NCBI RefSeq assembly: GCF_036053395.1
Contig: NZ_CP107942.1
Span: forward strand, 5,360,501-5,424,500
Length of the DNA stretch: 64,000 bases
Source of the DNA: Actinoplanes sp. NBC_00393
GTDB taxonomy: Bacteria > Actinomycetota > Actinomycetes > Mycobacteriales > Micromonosporaceae
Reading direction: 5' to 3'
In this document: positions 8,464 through 16,009 of the stretch, in pieces
Layout: every line of letters begins with the position of its first letter
Position numbering within the stretch: position 1 is the stretch's first letter
Notes under the pieces: model-generated
The model's database searches: none
Told to the model about the DNA's origin: nothing
What the model saw: the letters and a program-made list of their open reading frames with translations, nothing else
Translations under genes and position numbers: made by a program

Positions 8464-9641
8464 ATGGCTCCCTCGGCCCTCAGCGCGGCCCGCTCGTCGG
8501 CGTCGTAACCGAGGTCGGCGAGCACGTCGTCGGTGTCCGCACCGTGCGGCCGGCCGGTCCACCGGATCCGGCCGGGTGTGCGCGACATGCGGTACAGCGG
8601 GCCGGGCATGCGCACCGGCCCGAGCGTGGGGTCGTGCGCGGTGGTGACCGAGTCGCGCGCGGTGAACTGCGGATCGGCGAAGACGTCCGCGATGTCGTAG
8701 ACCGGGGCGATCGCCGCCTGCGCCTGTTCGAACGCGGCGGTCACCGTGGCCAGGTCGCGTTTGCCGATCCAGTCGCCGACCGCGTCGTCGAGCAGGTCGG
8801 CGTGCTCGGCCCGGCCGGCGCCGGTCGCGAACCACGGCTCGTCGATCAATTCGGGACGGCCGACCAGGTGCATCACGCGCTCGGCGATAGCTTGGGCGCT
8901 GGTCGAGATCGCCACCCAGCGGCCGTCGGCGGTCCGGTAGGTGTTGCGCGGCGCGTTGTTGACCGACCGGTTGCCGGTGCGGCGCTGCACCACGCCGAGC
9001 TGGTCGTAGACCATCGCCTGCATGCCGAGAACGGTCAGCATCGGCTCGACGATGGCCAGGTCGATCACCTGGCCGGGTTGCTGGTGGACGTCCCGGTGGT
9101 AGAGGGCAGTCATGATCGCCTGGGCGGTGGTCAGGGCGGCGATGCCGTCGGCCAGGCCGAACGGCGGCAGCGTGGGCGGGCCGTCGGGTTCGCCGGTGAT
9201 CGCTGCGAAGCCGCTCATCGCCTCGGCCAGGGTGCCGAATCCGGGGCGATGCGAGTACGGACCGGTCTGGCCGTAGGTGGTCACCCGGGCGATGATCAAT
9301 TCTGGTCTCAGCGTCTCCGGCGCCAGCCCCCAGCGCTCCAGCGTTCCCGGCCGGAAGTTCTCGATCAGGACATCCGCCTCGTCGAGCATCTTCCGCAGGA
9401 TCTCCGCGCCTTTCGGCCGGCTCAGGTCGAGCGTGACCGTGCGCTTGTTGCGGCCGAGCATGGTCCACCACAGCGGAACGCCGTCCTTGGCCGGCCCGTG
9501 ACCGCGCGCCGGATCGCCCTTGGCCGGGTGCTCGATCTTGATGACCTCGGCCCCGTAGTCGCCGAGGATCGTCGCGGCCAGGGGTCCGGCGAACAGGGTG
9601 GACGCGTCGACGACACGGACACCCGCGAGAGGGCTGGGCAT
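8460..9641 (-). CDS. Class III (CaiB/BaiF) CoA-transferase
   Basis: A 393-residue family III CoA-transferase that moves CoA between carboxylic acids. The N-terminal motif LAGPLAATILGDYGAEVIKIE, then GDPARG, RNKRTVTLDL, IENFRPGTLERWGL and TYGQTGPY, are all standard. The likely catalytic aspartate is Asp165 in GLADG. The start is the ATG at 9641; the next in-frame upstream sequence is not family-like. It is the first gene of a minus-strand operon facing the divergent amidohydrolase, with a degenerate shared operator in the 74-bp gap. A paralogue is at 18579-19865. Confidence 0.88.
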   Translation of the reverse strand: MPSPLAGVRVVDASTLFAGPLAATILGDYGAEVIKIEHPAKGDPARGHGPAKDGVPLWWTMLGRNKRTVTLDLSRPKGAEILRKMLDEADVLIENFRPGTLERWGLAPETLRPELIIARVTTYGQTGPYSHRPGFGTLAEAMSGFAAITGEPDGPPTLPPFGLADGIAALTTAQAIMTALYHRDVHQQPGQVIDLAIVEPMLTVLGMQAMVYDQLGVVQRRTGNRSVNNAPRNTYRTADGRWVAISTSAQAIAERVMHLVGRPELIDEPWFATGAGRAEHADLLDDAVGDWIGKRDLATVTAAFEQAQAAIAPVYDIADVFADPQFTARDSVTTAHDPTLGPVRMPGPLYRMSRTPGRIRWTGRPHGADTDDVLADLGYDADERAALRAEGAI

Positions 9642-9672
9642 GACCCACCCTAACCGCTCTGTTCCGTTAAGG

Positions 9673-9685
9673 GAAACCTCGTTAC
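9673..9685. promoter_or_regulatory. Degenerate operator site C (GAAAC-N3-GTTaC)
   Basis: GAAAC-CTC-GTTAC lies in the 74-bp divergent gap between the CoA-transferase (start 9641) and the amidohydrolase (start 9716). It has one mismatch to the perfect sites. A second half-site CGAAACAGC is at 9692-9700. It could control both directions. Confidence 0.5.
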
Positions 9686-9715
9686 TGTGTGCGAAACAGC
9701 TATGGAGGTCGCCGG

Positions 9716-11149
9716 ATGAGTCGCTATGAACTGCTGGTCCGCGGAGGCACCCTCGTCGTGCCGTATCTCGGAACGATCCGGGCCGACCTGGCCACCCGCA
9801 ACGGCAAGGTCGCCGCGATCGCCGACGAGATCGACCCCTCGGAAGCTTCCACCGTTCTCGACGCCACCGGCAAGCTCGTCTTCCCCGGCGCCGTCGACGC
9901 CCACTTCCACCTGGGCATCTACCGCCCACTGTCGGTCGACGCCGCCGAGGAGACCCGGTCCTCGCTGGTCGGCGGGGCGACGACGGTGCTCTCCTACTTC
10001 CGCACCGGCCAGCACTACCTGAACAAGACCGGGCCGTACGCGACGATCTTCCCGGAGGTCCTCTCCGCGGTGGCCGGCAACGCGTGGACCGACTACGGCT
10101 TCCACCTCGCGCCGATGGACACCGCCCAGGTCCACGAGATCCCGGATCTGGTCGGCGAGGCCGGGGTCAGCTCGTTCAAGTACTACATGTTCTACAAGGG
10201 CTTCAATCTGTCGGCCGACTCGCGCGACGCCAAGGCGTTCACGATGAGCGACGAGTACGACCTCGGCCACCTCTACCAGCTCATGGAAGCGGTGGCCGCG
10301 GCGAACCAGTCAACCGACCGCCGGGTCTCCCTCTCCCTGCACTGCGAGCAGGCCGAACTCATGCGGCTCTTCATCGACCGGGTACGCGCCGCCGGCGACC
10401 CGCAGACCCTGAAGGCGTACTCGGACGCCCGCCCGCCACTGACCGAACGGGTCGCCATCGGCGAGGCCACCACCCTGGCCCGCGCCACCAACTGCGCCGT
10501 CAACCTGCTGCACCTCTCCTCCGGCGAAGCCCTGGCCGCCGCCCGCGAAGCCCGCGCCGCGATGCCCGGCGTCGACATGCGCTTCGAGGTCACCCTGCAC
10601 CACCTGTGCCTGAACCACGACGAACTCGACGCGCAGGGCGGCCTGGGCGCCAAGGTCAACCCGCCGATCCGCAGCCACGCCGACACCGAGGCCCTGTGGG
10701 CCAGCGTCCTGGACGGCACCGTCGGCTGGGTCGCCTCCGACCACGCCTGCTGCCTGGAGTCGGAAAAGGGCGACGAGTTGTGGCCGGCCCTGCCCGGCTT
10801 CGGCGGCACCGCGCTGCTCTACCCGATCCTGCTGAGCGAGGGCATGCACAAACGCGGCCTGTCCCCCACCCGCGTGGCCGAGCTGGTCTCCGCCAACCCG
10901 GCCCGCGCCTACGGCCTCGACGGCCGCAAGGGCAACCTGCTCGTCGGCTACGACGCCGACCTGGCCGTCATCGACCCCGACCTGGAACAGGAGGTCACCA
11001 CCGACCTGCTGCTCTCCGGCCAGGACCACTGCCCGTTCGAGGGCCGCAAGGTCCGGGGCTGGCCGGTAGCCACCATCCTGAGAGGCCAGATCACCTACCA
11101 GAACGGCGCCGTGACAGGCCCCCCACGAGGCACCTTCGTCGCCCGCTGA
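9716..11149 (+). CDS. Dihydropyrimidinase/hydantoinase-like amidohydrolase
   Basis: A 477-residue cyclic-amidohydrolase of the dihydropyrimidinase/allantoinase group that opens cyclic amides or imides. The binuclear metal site can be placed: HxH at His63 and His65 (DAHFHLG), a carboxylated lysine at Lys155 (SSFKYYM), His209 (SLHCEQ), His266 (NLLHLSS) and Asp342 (SDHACC). The ATG at 9716 follows a good ribosome binding site (TGGAGG, 7-12 nt upstream). It is transcribed alone and divergently from the CoA-transferase operon. Combined with the cyclase and the isochorismatase-fold hydrolase it suggests stepwise hydrolysis of a cyclic amide. The true substrate is unknown. Confidence 0.86.
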   Translation: MSRYELLVRGGTLVVPYLGTIRADLATRNGKVAAIADEIDPSEASTVLDATGKLVFPGAVDAHFHLGIYRPLSVDAAEETRSSLVGGATTVLSYFRTGQHYLNKTGPYATIFPEVLSAVAGNAWTDYGFHLAPMDTAQVHEIPDLVGEAGVSSFKYYMFYKGFNLSADSRDAKAFTMSDEYDLGHLYQLMEAVAAANQSTDRRVSLSLHCEQAELMRLFIDRVRAAGDPQTLKAYSDARPPLTERVAIGEATTLARATNCAVNLLHLSSGEALAAAREARAAMPGVDMRFEVTLHHLCLNHDELDAQGGLGAKVNPPIRSHADTEALWASVLDGTVGWVASDHACCLESEKGDELWPALPGFGGTALLYPILLSEGMHKRGLSPTRVAELVSANPARAYGLDGRKGNLLVGYDADLAVIDPDLEQEVTTDLLLSGQDHCPFEGRKVRGWPVATILRGQITYQNGAVTGPPRGTFVAR

Positions 11150-11162
11150 GCGATGGCCGCGT

Positions 11163-11459
11163 TCAGGGACGCGGCTCTCTCAACGCCTGGCGTCCCTGCT
11201 CGGCCAGATCCGTACGCTCCTCGTCGGTCAGACGTTCCCATCGCTGCCGGAACCGGCGTACGCCGTCGTCGAGCCCGGCAGCGAAAGCCTGGCTGTCGTA
11301 GACGTCCCGCAGGCTCTTGTGACCGCTCAGCACTTCATCGACCAGGCGTTTGAAGTCTTCGTTGTCGCTGCGGTCCTGGAGAACTCGCAGCGCTTGCCGG
11401 AGGTGATCAGACAGCGCGACATCGCCGCGAGCCACGTCGAGATTTTCCGGTTCGGTCAC
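11163..11459 (-). CDS. Small helical protein of a type VII secretion substrate cluster
   Basis: A 98-residue acidic/basic helical protein (TEPENLDVARGD... QRWERLTDEERTDLAEQGRQALREPRP) with no signal peptide or recognised family. The GTG at 11459 has GGAG 7 nt upstream and begins one base after the preceding stop; an alternative ATG at 11480 would overlap the preceding gene by 20 nt and lacks an obvious ribosome site. It is the last gene of a three-gene set with an EspC-like and a WXG-like protein. It may be a secretion partner or chaperone. Confidence 0.6.
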   Translation of the reverse strand: MTEPENLDVARGDVALSDHLRQALRVLQDRSDNEDFKRLVDEVLSGHKSLRDVYDSQAFAAGLDDGVRRFRQRWERLTDEERTDLAEQGRQALREPRP

Positions 11460-11460
11460 A

Positions 11461-12180
11461 TCAGACTCCGGGATGGTCATAGGCGCCGGCGGGCAGCGGC
11501 TGCATCTCCAGGCCCTGCAGGGCACCGAGGTATCCGGCACAGATTCCGGTGAACGCCTGCACCGCGGCCCAGGCCGCATCGTGGGCGTCAAGGATCAGGT
11601 ACCAGAGTTTGACGACCTGAAGGATCTGCGCGGCCGTGACCGACCCGCCCACCAGCGAACCGACGCCGGTCCAGGAGACCGCCGCGGTCGCGGCAGCACT
11701 GACACCCACGACGATCAGCGCATCCAACAGGTCCTGGCACAGGCTCTGCAGCGCCTGCGCCATCTCCTGCATCCCGGCGGCGAGGGTACGGAACTGGCCG
11801 GCCACGTTCTGCAGCGCGTCGACCTGCGCACTCAGGGACTGGGCGAGGCCGGCGAAGTAGACATCCGCGCGTGCGGCCGCGTTCCCGTCCCAGGCCGCCG
11901 GGATCAGAGTGCCGGCGCCCTCGGCGATGACCTCCGAGTAGCGCGTGTTGAAATCGGCCAGTTTGCTGAGCGCGTCGCTGGCTTCCGCGGCGGCATTCCA
12001 GTCACCCGCCACCTGTTGCGCCACGTATTCCCAGGGATTGAATCCCCAGATCAGGTCGATGAGTTCGCCGAGCCAATACGACGTGCTGATGTACTGCTTC
12101 GCCCCGAGGATGTTGTTCACAAGATCAGGGATCGGGGCCTCGGCAACCGGTGGTGTCAGGGCTTCGGCGGGGGCGGTCAT
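11461..12180 (-). CDS. WXG100-like protein with C-terminal membrane-like helices
   Basis: A 239-residue protein. Residues about 50-150 (PWEYVAQQVAGDWNAAAEASDALSKLAD ... AAWDGNAAARADVYFAGLAQSLS ... VAGQFRTLAAGMQEMAQALQ) form a long helical hairpin with Trp-Asp/Trp-x-Gly turns, as in WXG100/PPE-type ESX substrates. Hydrophobic helices near 155-175 and 180-205 follow. The ATG overlaps the stop of the EspC-like gene (ATGA). No toxin domain is seen. It probably dimerises with the 109-residue partner for export by a type VII system encoded elsewhere. Confidence 0.68.
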   Translation of the reverse strand: MTAPAEALTPPVAEAPIPDLVNNILGAKQYISTSYWLGELIDLIWGFNPWEYVAQQVAGDWNAAAEASDALSKLADFNTRYSEVIAEGAGTLIPAAWDGNAAARADVYFAGLAQSLSAQVDALQNVAGQFRTLAAGMQEMAQALQSLCQDLLDALIVVGVSAAATAAVSWTGVGSLVGGSVTAAQILQVVKLWYLILDAHDAAWAAVQAFTGICAGYLGALQGLEMQPLPAGAYDHPGV

Positions 12181-12506
12181 ATCGGCGCCCTCCCTCCGCC
12201 GGCGGGCCGATAAGTGGAGTCGATCTCCTGTGCCGCAGTTTCGTCGGTGTCGCGATAGGTGTTCGCGGCGTTCGCCAATTCTGTTGCGGAAATATCGACG
12301 ATCATGGCGAGGTGCCGATAATTGGCGGCAAGCGCATCCCGCACGCTTTCAGCGACCCCGACGACGTGCGCAAACATCCCCGTTGACCGATCATTAACGG
12401 TCAGCGCATCGTTGACATAGCTGACGGCTTGGTCCGCATCGTTGATCAATTCGTCGCAACGGCTGCCGAATGCTCTGATTGCTACATCGTCTGCCCGGAA
12501 AACCAC
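12177..12506 (-). CDS. EspC-like type VII secretion-associated protein
   Basis: A 109-residue protein of the EspC/DUF2580 type. It is all-helical, and the C-terminal region carries YRDTD, which fits the YxxxD/E export signal of ESX substrates (NAANTYRDTDETAAQEI). The GTG start at 12506 follows a strong AGGAGG ribosome site. It heads a three-gene minus-strand operon. No ESX core genes (EccC, EccD, MycP) are present nearby, so export would depend on a system elsewhere in the genome. Confidence 0.7.
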   Translation of the reverse strand: MVFRADDVAIRAFGSRCDELINDADQAVSYVNDALTVNDRSTGMFAHVVGVAESVRDALAANYRHLAMIVDISATELANAANTYRDTDETAAQEIDSTYRPAGGGRAPI

Positions 12507-12587
12507 GCTTTCACCTCCTCCGATGACTGGATACGCTGTCCACTCGAATTTGGTTCGACGACTCGGGCGCTATCCCAGGAGGTTCCG

Positions 12588-13112
12588 GTGTCGATGGCCG
12601 AGATGATCGAGATTCCGGCGGAGACATTGACTGCTGGGCGACCCTTGCCCGGCGTGTGTGCCAAACATGGGCTTCCGGCAACCCGGCGCGTGGATTTCGT
12701 GGTCAAGTCTCGGCCGGATCTGGGGTCGCCCGGGCGCCTCGCGATTCCGGGATACACCGCGGTGAATCGTGCCGAGGAGTACCTGAAGAAGGTCACCTTC
12801 GTGGAGGTGCGCGGCTGGCCGCTCTGCCCGCGCTGCGTCCGGCGGCGGAACGGCGGCCGGGTCGCGGCCGCCGTTCTCCTCTTCGGAGGTGTCGCCGCGA
12901 TGATCCTCTCGGTGGTCGTGACGCTGACCGTCGCCCGCGGGGAGCGGGCCTGGAGTATTCCGTTCCTCGCCGGTTTCGCCGCGGTGCTCCTGTCGCCGTG
13001 GCCGTTCAGCTGGGCCGGTCTCCCCAAGGTCACCCAGACGCAGGCCAACCCGGACGGCAGCGCCGTCCTCGTCGACCATCCGCACGGCGAGTTCCGGCGG
13101 CAGCTCCGGTGA
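12588..13112 (+). CDS. Hypothetical membrane protein with cysteine pairs
   Basis: A 174-residue protein of unknown function. The N-terminal cytoplasmic part carries CAKHG and later CPRCVRR, a possible metal-binding pair, followed by two transmembrane helices (about 95-118 and 122-145) and a soluble tail. The GTG at 12588 is preferred because AGGAGG lies 5 nt upstream; the ATG at 12594 would be 11 nt away. The gene diverges from the EspC-like operon. The stop codon lies inside the left arm of a strong terminator hairpin. Confidence 0.6.
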   Translation: MSMAEMIEIPAETLTAGRPLPGVCAKHGLPATRRVDFVVKSRPDLGSPGRLAIPGYTAVNRAEEYLKKVTFVEVRGWPLCPRCVRRRNGGRVAAAVLLFGGVAAMILSVVVTLTVARGERAWSIPFLAGFAAVLLSPWPFSWAGLPKVTQTQANPDGSAVLVDHPHGEFRRQLR

Positions 13113-13136
13113 TGGGCCCGGAGCCCATCACCGGAG
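13104..13136. terminator. Bidirectional terminator hairpin
   Basis: A perfect 14-bp stem (CTCCGGTGATGGGC, 13104-13117, with GCCCATCACCGGAG, 13123-13136) and a 5-nt loop between convergent genes. The stop codon of the upstream plus-strand gene (13110-13112) is inside the left arm. Confidence 0.8.
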
Positions 13137-13143
13137 ATTGAAC

Positions 13144-15129
13144 TCAGCCGACGGGGACGGAGCGGACGGCCTCGTCCTCGGTGGCCATGGCTTCCTGGCG
13201 GGCGGGCTCCTCGCGCAGGATCGCGGCGTTCAGCCAGGTGTCCGGGATGGCGAAAGCGTCGACCAGGGTGCGCATGTGGGGGCGGAGCTCACGGAGCAGG
13301 TCGTTGACGACTGCGGTGACGGCCTTGGAGCGGGCGGGGGTGAGGCGGCCGTGTTCCATCAGCCAGCCCTTGTCGGCTTCGATGACGCTCAGGGCGTACA
13401 GGTCGCAGACCTTGGAGAGCAGCGCCTGCGCTGCGGGGTCCGTGGTGCGGTCGATGCCGGCCACGAAGGCTTCCAGGGTGATCCGGTCGACGTGGGCGGC
13501 GGCGACCGACAGCACGTGGTCCTGGACGTCGTTGAAGATCTCGAAGGGGCGGTCCTTCTTGGTGGCCGCACCCTTGCGCAGGCGGCGGATCGCGCCGTCT
13601 AGGAGGTGCTTCTCGCGGTCCTCGAAGACGGTCAGGTGCCAGCCGCGGTCGGTGACCGCGACCTCCTCGTCACGGCCGGGGGCGGCGCTGACCAGGCGCT
13701 GGATCAGGGAGCGGGCGGCGGTGCGCTCGAGGACCATCTCGCGGACCTGCTCGGCGACGAACGTGGCGCGGCCCCAGCCGTCCAGCGAGCCGAACGCGTC
13801 GCGGTATCCGGTGAGCAGGCCCTTCGCGACCAGCTGGAGCAGGACGGTGTTGTCGCCTTCGAAGGTGGTGAAGACGTCGGTGTCCGCCTTCAGCCCGGGC
13901 AGCCGGTTCTCGGCGAGGTAGCCGGCGCCACCGCAGGCTTCGCGGCACATCTGGATGGTCCGGGTGGCGTGCCAGGTCTGCGCCGCCTTCAGACCGGCCG
14001 CGCGGGACTCCAGCTCGCGCTGGCGGTGCTCGTCGACAGACGAATCACCAGCGGAACCGCCCTGCACCTCGGCCAGGGTGGCGACGAGCTCCTCCTGGGC
14101 GAAGACATATGCGTACGACGTGGCCAGCGCCGGCAGCAGCTTGCGCTGATGGGCGAGGTAGTCGTTGAGGACGACCTCACGGTCGTCGCCGGGCCGGGTG
14201 AACTGGCGGCGGCTGTCGCCGTAGCGGACCGCGATGGCCAGCGCGCTGCGGGTGGCCGCCGAGGCGGACGCGCCGACGGTGACCCGGCCGCGGACCAGGG
14301 TGCCGAGCATGGTGAAGAAGCGGCGCGTGTCGTTCTCGATCGGGCTGGAGTACGCGCCGTCCGGGGCGACCTGGCCGTACCGGTCGAGCAGCATCTCCCG
14401 CGGGACCGTCACATGGTCGAACGAGATCCGCCCGTTGTCGACGCCGAGCAGGCCGGCCTTGGCGCCCGCGTCGCCGAGGGTGACACCGGGCATCGGGTTG
14501 CCCTCGTCGTCCCGGATCGGCACCAGCCAGGCGTGTACGCCGTACCGCCGGCCACCGGTGATGAGCTGGGCGAAGACGACCGCCATCCGCCCGTCCCGGG
14601 CCGCGTTGCCGATGTAGTCCTTGCGCGCGGCCTCGTGCGGCGTGTGCAGGTCGAACGTGCCGGTGGACGGGTCGTACGTGCACGTGGTGCGCAGCTGCTG
14701 CACGTCGGAGCCGTGCCCGGTCTCGGTCATCGCGAAGCAGCCCATCAGGTCCGCCGAGATGATGTCCCGCAGGTACGCCTCGTGGTGCTTGGCGGTGCCC
14801 AGGGCGACCACCGCGCCGCCGAACAGGCCCCACTGCACCCCGGCCTTGACCATCAGCGACAGGTCGACCTGGGCGAGCATCTCGGCTGCCACGGCCGAGC
14901 CGCCCGGGTCGCCGGAGCCGCCGTACTCGACCGGGAAGGCCGAGGCGACCCCGACGTCCGTGGGGAGCTCGCGGATCAGCCGGCTGATCCGCTCCCGTGC
15001 CTGGTCACCGGTCTCGCCGGGGACGGTGACGAACTCAGGGCCCAGCTCGTCGCGCACCGCCCGGCGGATGTGCGCCCACCGGCCGTCGAGCACTTCCTGC
15101 AGGCGGGCCGGGTCAACTTCGCGGATCAT
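13144..15129 (-). CDS. Acyl-CoA oxidase/dehydrogenase family protein
   Basis: A 661-residue flavoprotein of the long acyl-CoA oxidase-like family. It catalyses the first oxidation step of beta-oxidation. The N-terminal helical domain is followed by the flavin-binding strand GCFAMTETGHGSDVQQLRT. The mid-C-terminal part has the CREACGGAGYL motif and TTFEGDNTVLLQ, whose Glu is the expected catalytic base. The extra C-terminal domain of about 200 residues fits the ACOX-like architecture rather than the roughly 380-residue dehydrogenases. A TTAC...GTAA palindrome lies about 10 nt upstream. GGAGG is very close to the ATG (1-2 nt), so initiation may be unusual. It is a single-gene unit. Confidence 0.88.
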   Translation of the reverse strand: MIREVDPARLQEVLDGRWAHIRRAVRDELGPEFVTVPGETGDQARERISRLIRELPTDVGVASAFPVEYGGSGDPGGSAVAAEMLAQVDLSLMVKAGVQWGLFGGAVVALGTAKHHEAYLRDIISADLMGCFAMTETGHGSDVQQLRTTCTYDPSTGTFDLHTPHEAARKDYIGNAARDGRMAVVFAQLITGGRRYGVHAWLVPIRDDEGNPMPGVTLGDAGAKAGLLGVDNGRISFDHVTVPREMLLDRYGQVAPDGAYSSPIENDTRRFFTMLGTLVRGRVTVGASASAATRSALAIAVRYGDSRRQFTRPGDDREVVLNDYLAHQRKLLPALATSYAYVFAQEELVATLAEVQGGSAGDSSVDEHRQRELESRAAGLKAAQTWHATRTIQMCREACGGAGYLAENRLPGLKADTDVFTTFEGDNTVLLQLVAKGLLTGYRDAFGSLDGWGRATFVAEQVREMVLERTAARSLIQRLVSAAPGRDEEVAVTDRGWHLTVFEDREKHLLDGAIRRLRKGAATKKDRPFEIFNDVQDHVLSVAAAHVDRITLEAFVAGIDRTTDPAAQALLSKVCDLYALSVIEADKGWLMEHGRLTPARSKAVTAVVNDLLRELRPHMRTLVDAFAIPDTWLNAAILREEPARQEAMATEDEAVRSVPVG

Positions 15130-15138
15130 GCCTCCATA

Positions 15139-15152
15139 TTACCCACGAGTAA
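15139..15152. promoter_or_regulatory. Possible TetR-type operator before the acyl-CoA oxidase gene
   Basis: TTACCCACGAGTAA is an imperfect palindrome with TTAC/GTAA ends, 10-23 nt upstream of the acyl-CoA oxidase start. Palindromes of this kind precede TetR-controlled fatty-acid genes in actinobacteria. The assignment is by resemblance only. Confidence 0.4.
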
Positions 15153-15175
15153 CCTGGCCCGAACCCGGAAATGCG

Positions 15176-16009
15176 TCACATGCCGTCGCCGGACCACTCG
15201 CCCCGCGACCGCGACCGCACCGGCAGCGTCGAGATGACCGGCGCGTGCTCGTGGGAGTAGTTCTCCGGGTGGCCGCCCCACTTGACCCACTCCTGGGTCG
15301 TGTACCAGTTGGTCAGCTCACCGTCGGAGCGGATGATCCAGTCGATGTCGGTCTCGGCGATGAAGTGGCCGTGCTTCACCCCGGCCGGCCGGAAGCAGTA
15401 CGTGCCCTCGTCGATGTCGCCGAAGTTGTACGCCATCTTCCCGCCGAGCGTGTAGAACTCCTCGTAGCAGGGGTGATGCGCGAGCCGGTGGTCGGTCCAG
15501 CCCTTCTTCGCCCGGATCAGCCGGGTGTAGAAGCCGGTCTTCGGATCCCGGTGCAGCAGCTTGATGTAGAGCGGGGTGAGCGGCCCGACCGACGGCGCCT
15601 CGGTCCACTCCATCTGGTTGGCGTCCACGACGGTGACGTCGCCGAGGGGGCCCGAGGTCTGCGGATCGAAGCCGCAGTCGCCGTACTCCCGCCAGTGCAG
15701 GACGCGCGAACCTTCGCGAATCTTGATCCAGTCCATCGCCTGGCCCTGCGGCACCTGGATGTAGCCGCCGGCGCCGATCTCCTGCCCGCCGTACAGCAGG
15801 GAGCCCTCGACCACGTAGAACTCGGTGTCGGCGTGCACGACGCCGGGGCCGCGGCCCCAGTCCGCGGTGGCGTGCAGGGAGAGCGACGACGAGCCGTCCT
15901 CCTCGTCGGTCGACAGGCGGCGCTCCAGGATCCTGCCTTCGCCGTACGGCAGTTCGCCGGTGTGGAAGATGTAGTCGTTCTCGTGGATCAGCTCCACATG
16001 TGCCCTCAC
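15176..16009 (-). CDS. Double-cupin domain protein
   Basis: A 277-residue bicupin. The first cupin includes the VVHADTEFYVVEGSLLYGG segment and a glycine turn (IGAGGYIQVPQGQAMDW). The second includes HHPCYEEFYTLGGKMAYNFGDIDEGTYCFRPAGVKHGHF, with metal-type His/Glu residues in the second copy. The GTG at 16009 overlaps the stop of the upstream acyl-CoA ligase gene (GTGA), so the two are coupled. Such proteins are often dioxygenases, isomerases or small-molecule sensors; the reaction here cannot be assigned. It belongs to the ligase operon under operator D. Confidence 0.75.
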   Translation of the reverse strand: MRAHVELIHENDYIFHTGELPYGEGRILERRLSTDEEDGSSSLSLHATADWGRGPGVVHADTEFYVVEGSLLYGGQEIGAGGYIQVPQGQAMDWIKIREGSRVLHWREYGDCGFDPQTSGPLGDVTVVDANQMEWTEAPSVGPLTPLYIKLLHRDPKTGFYTRLIRAKKGWTDHRLAHHPCYEEFYTLGGKMAYNFGDIDEGTYCFRPAGVKHGHFIAETDIDWIIRSDGELTNWYTTQEWVKWGGHPENYSHEHAPVISTLPVRSRSRGEWSGDGM

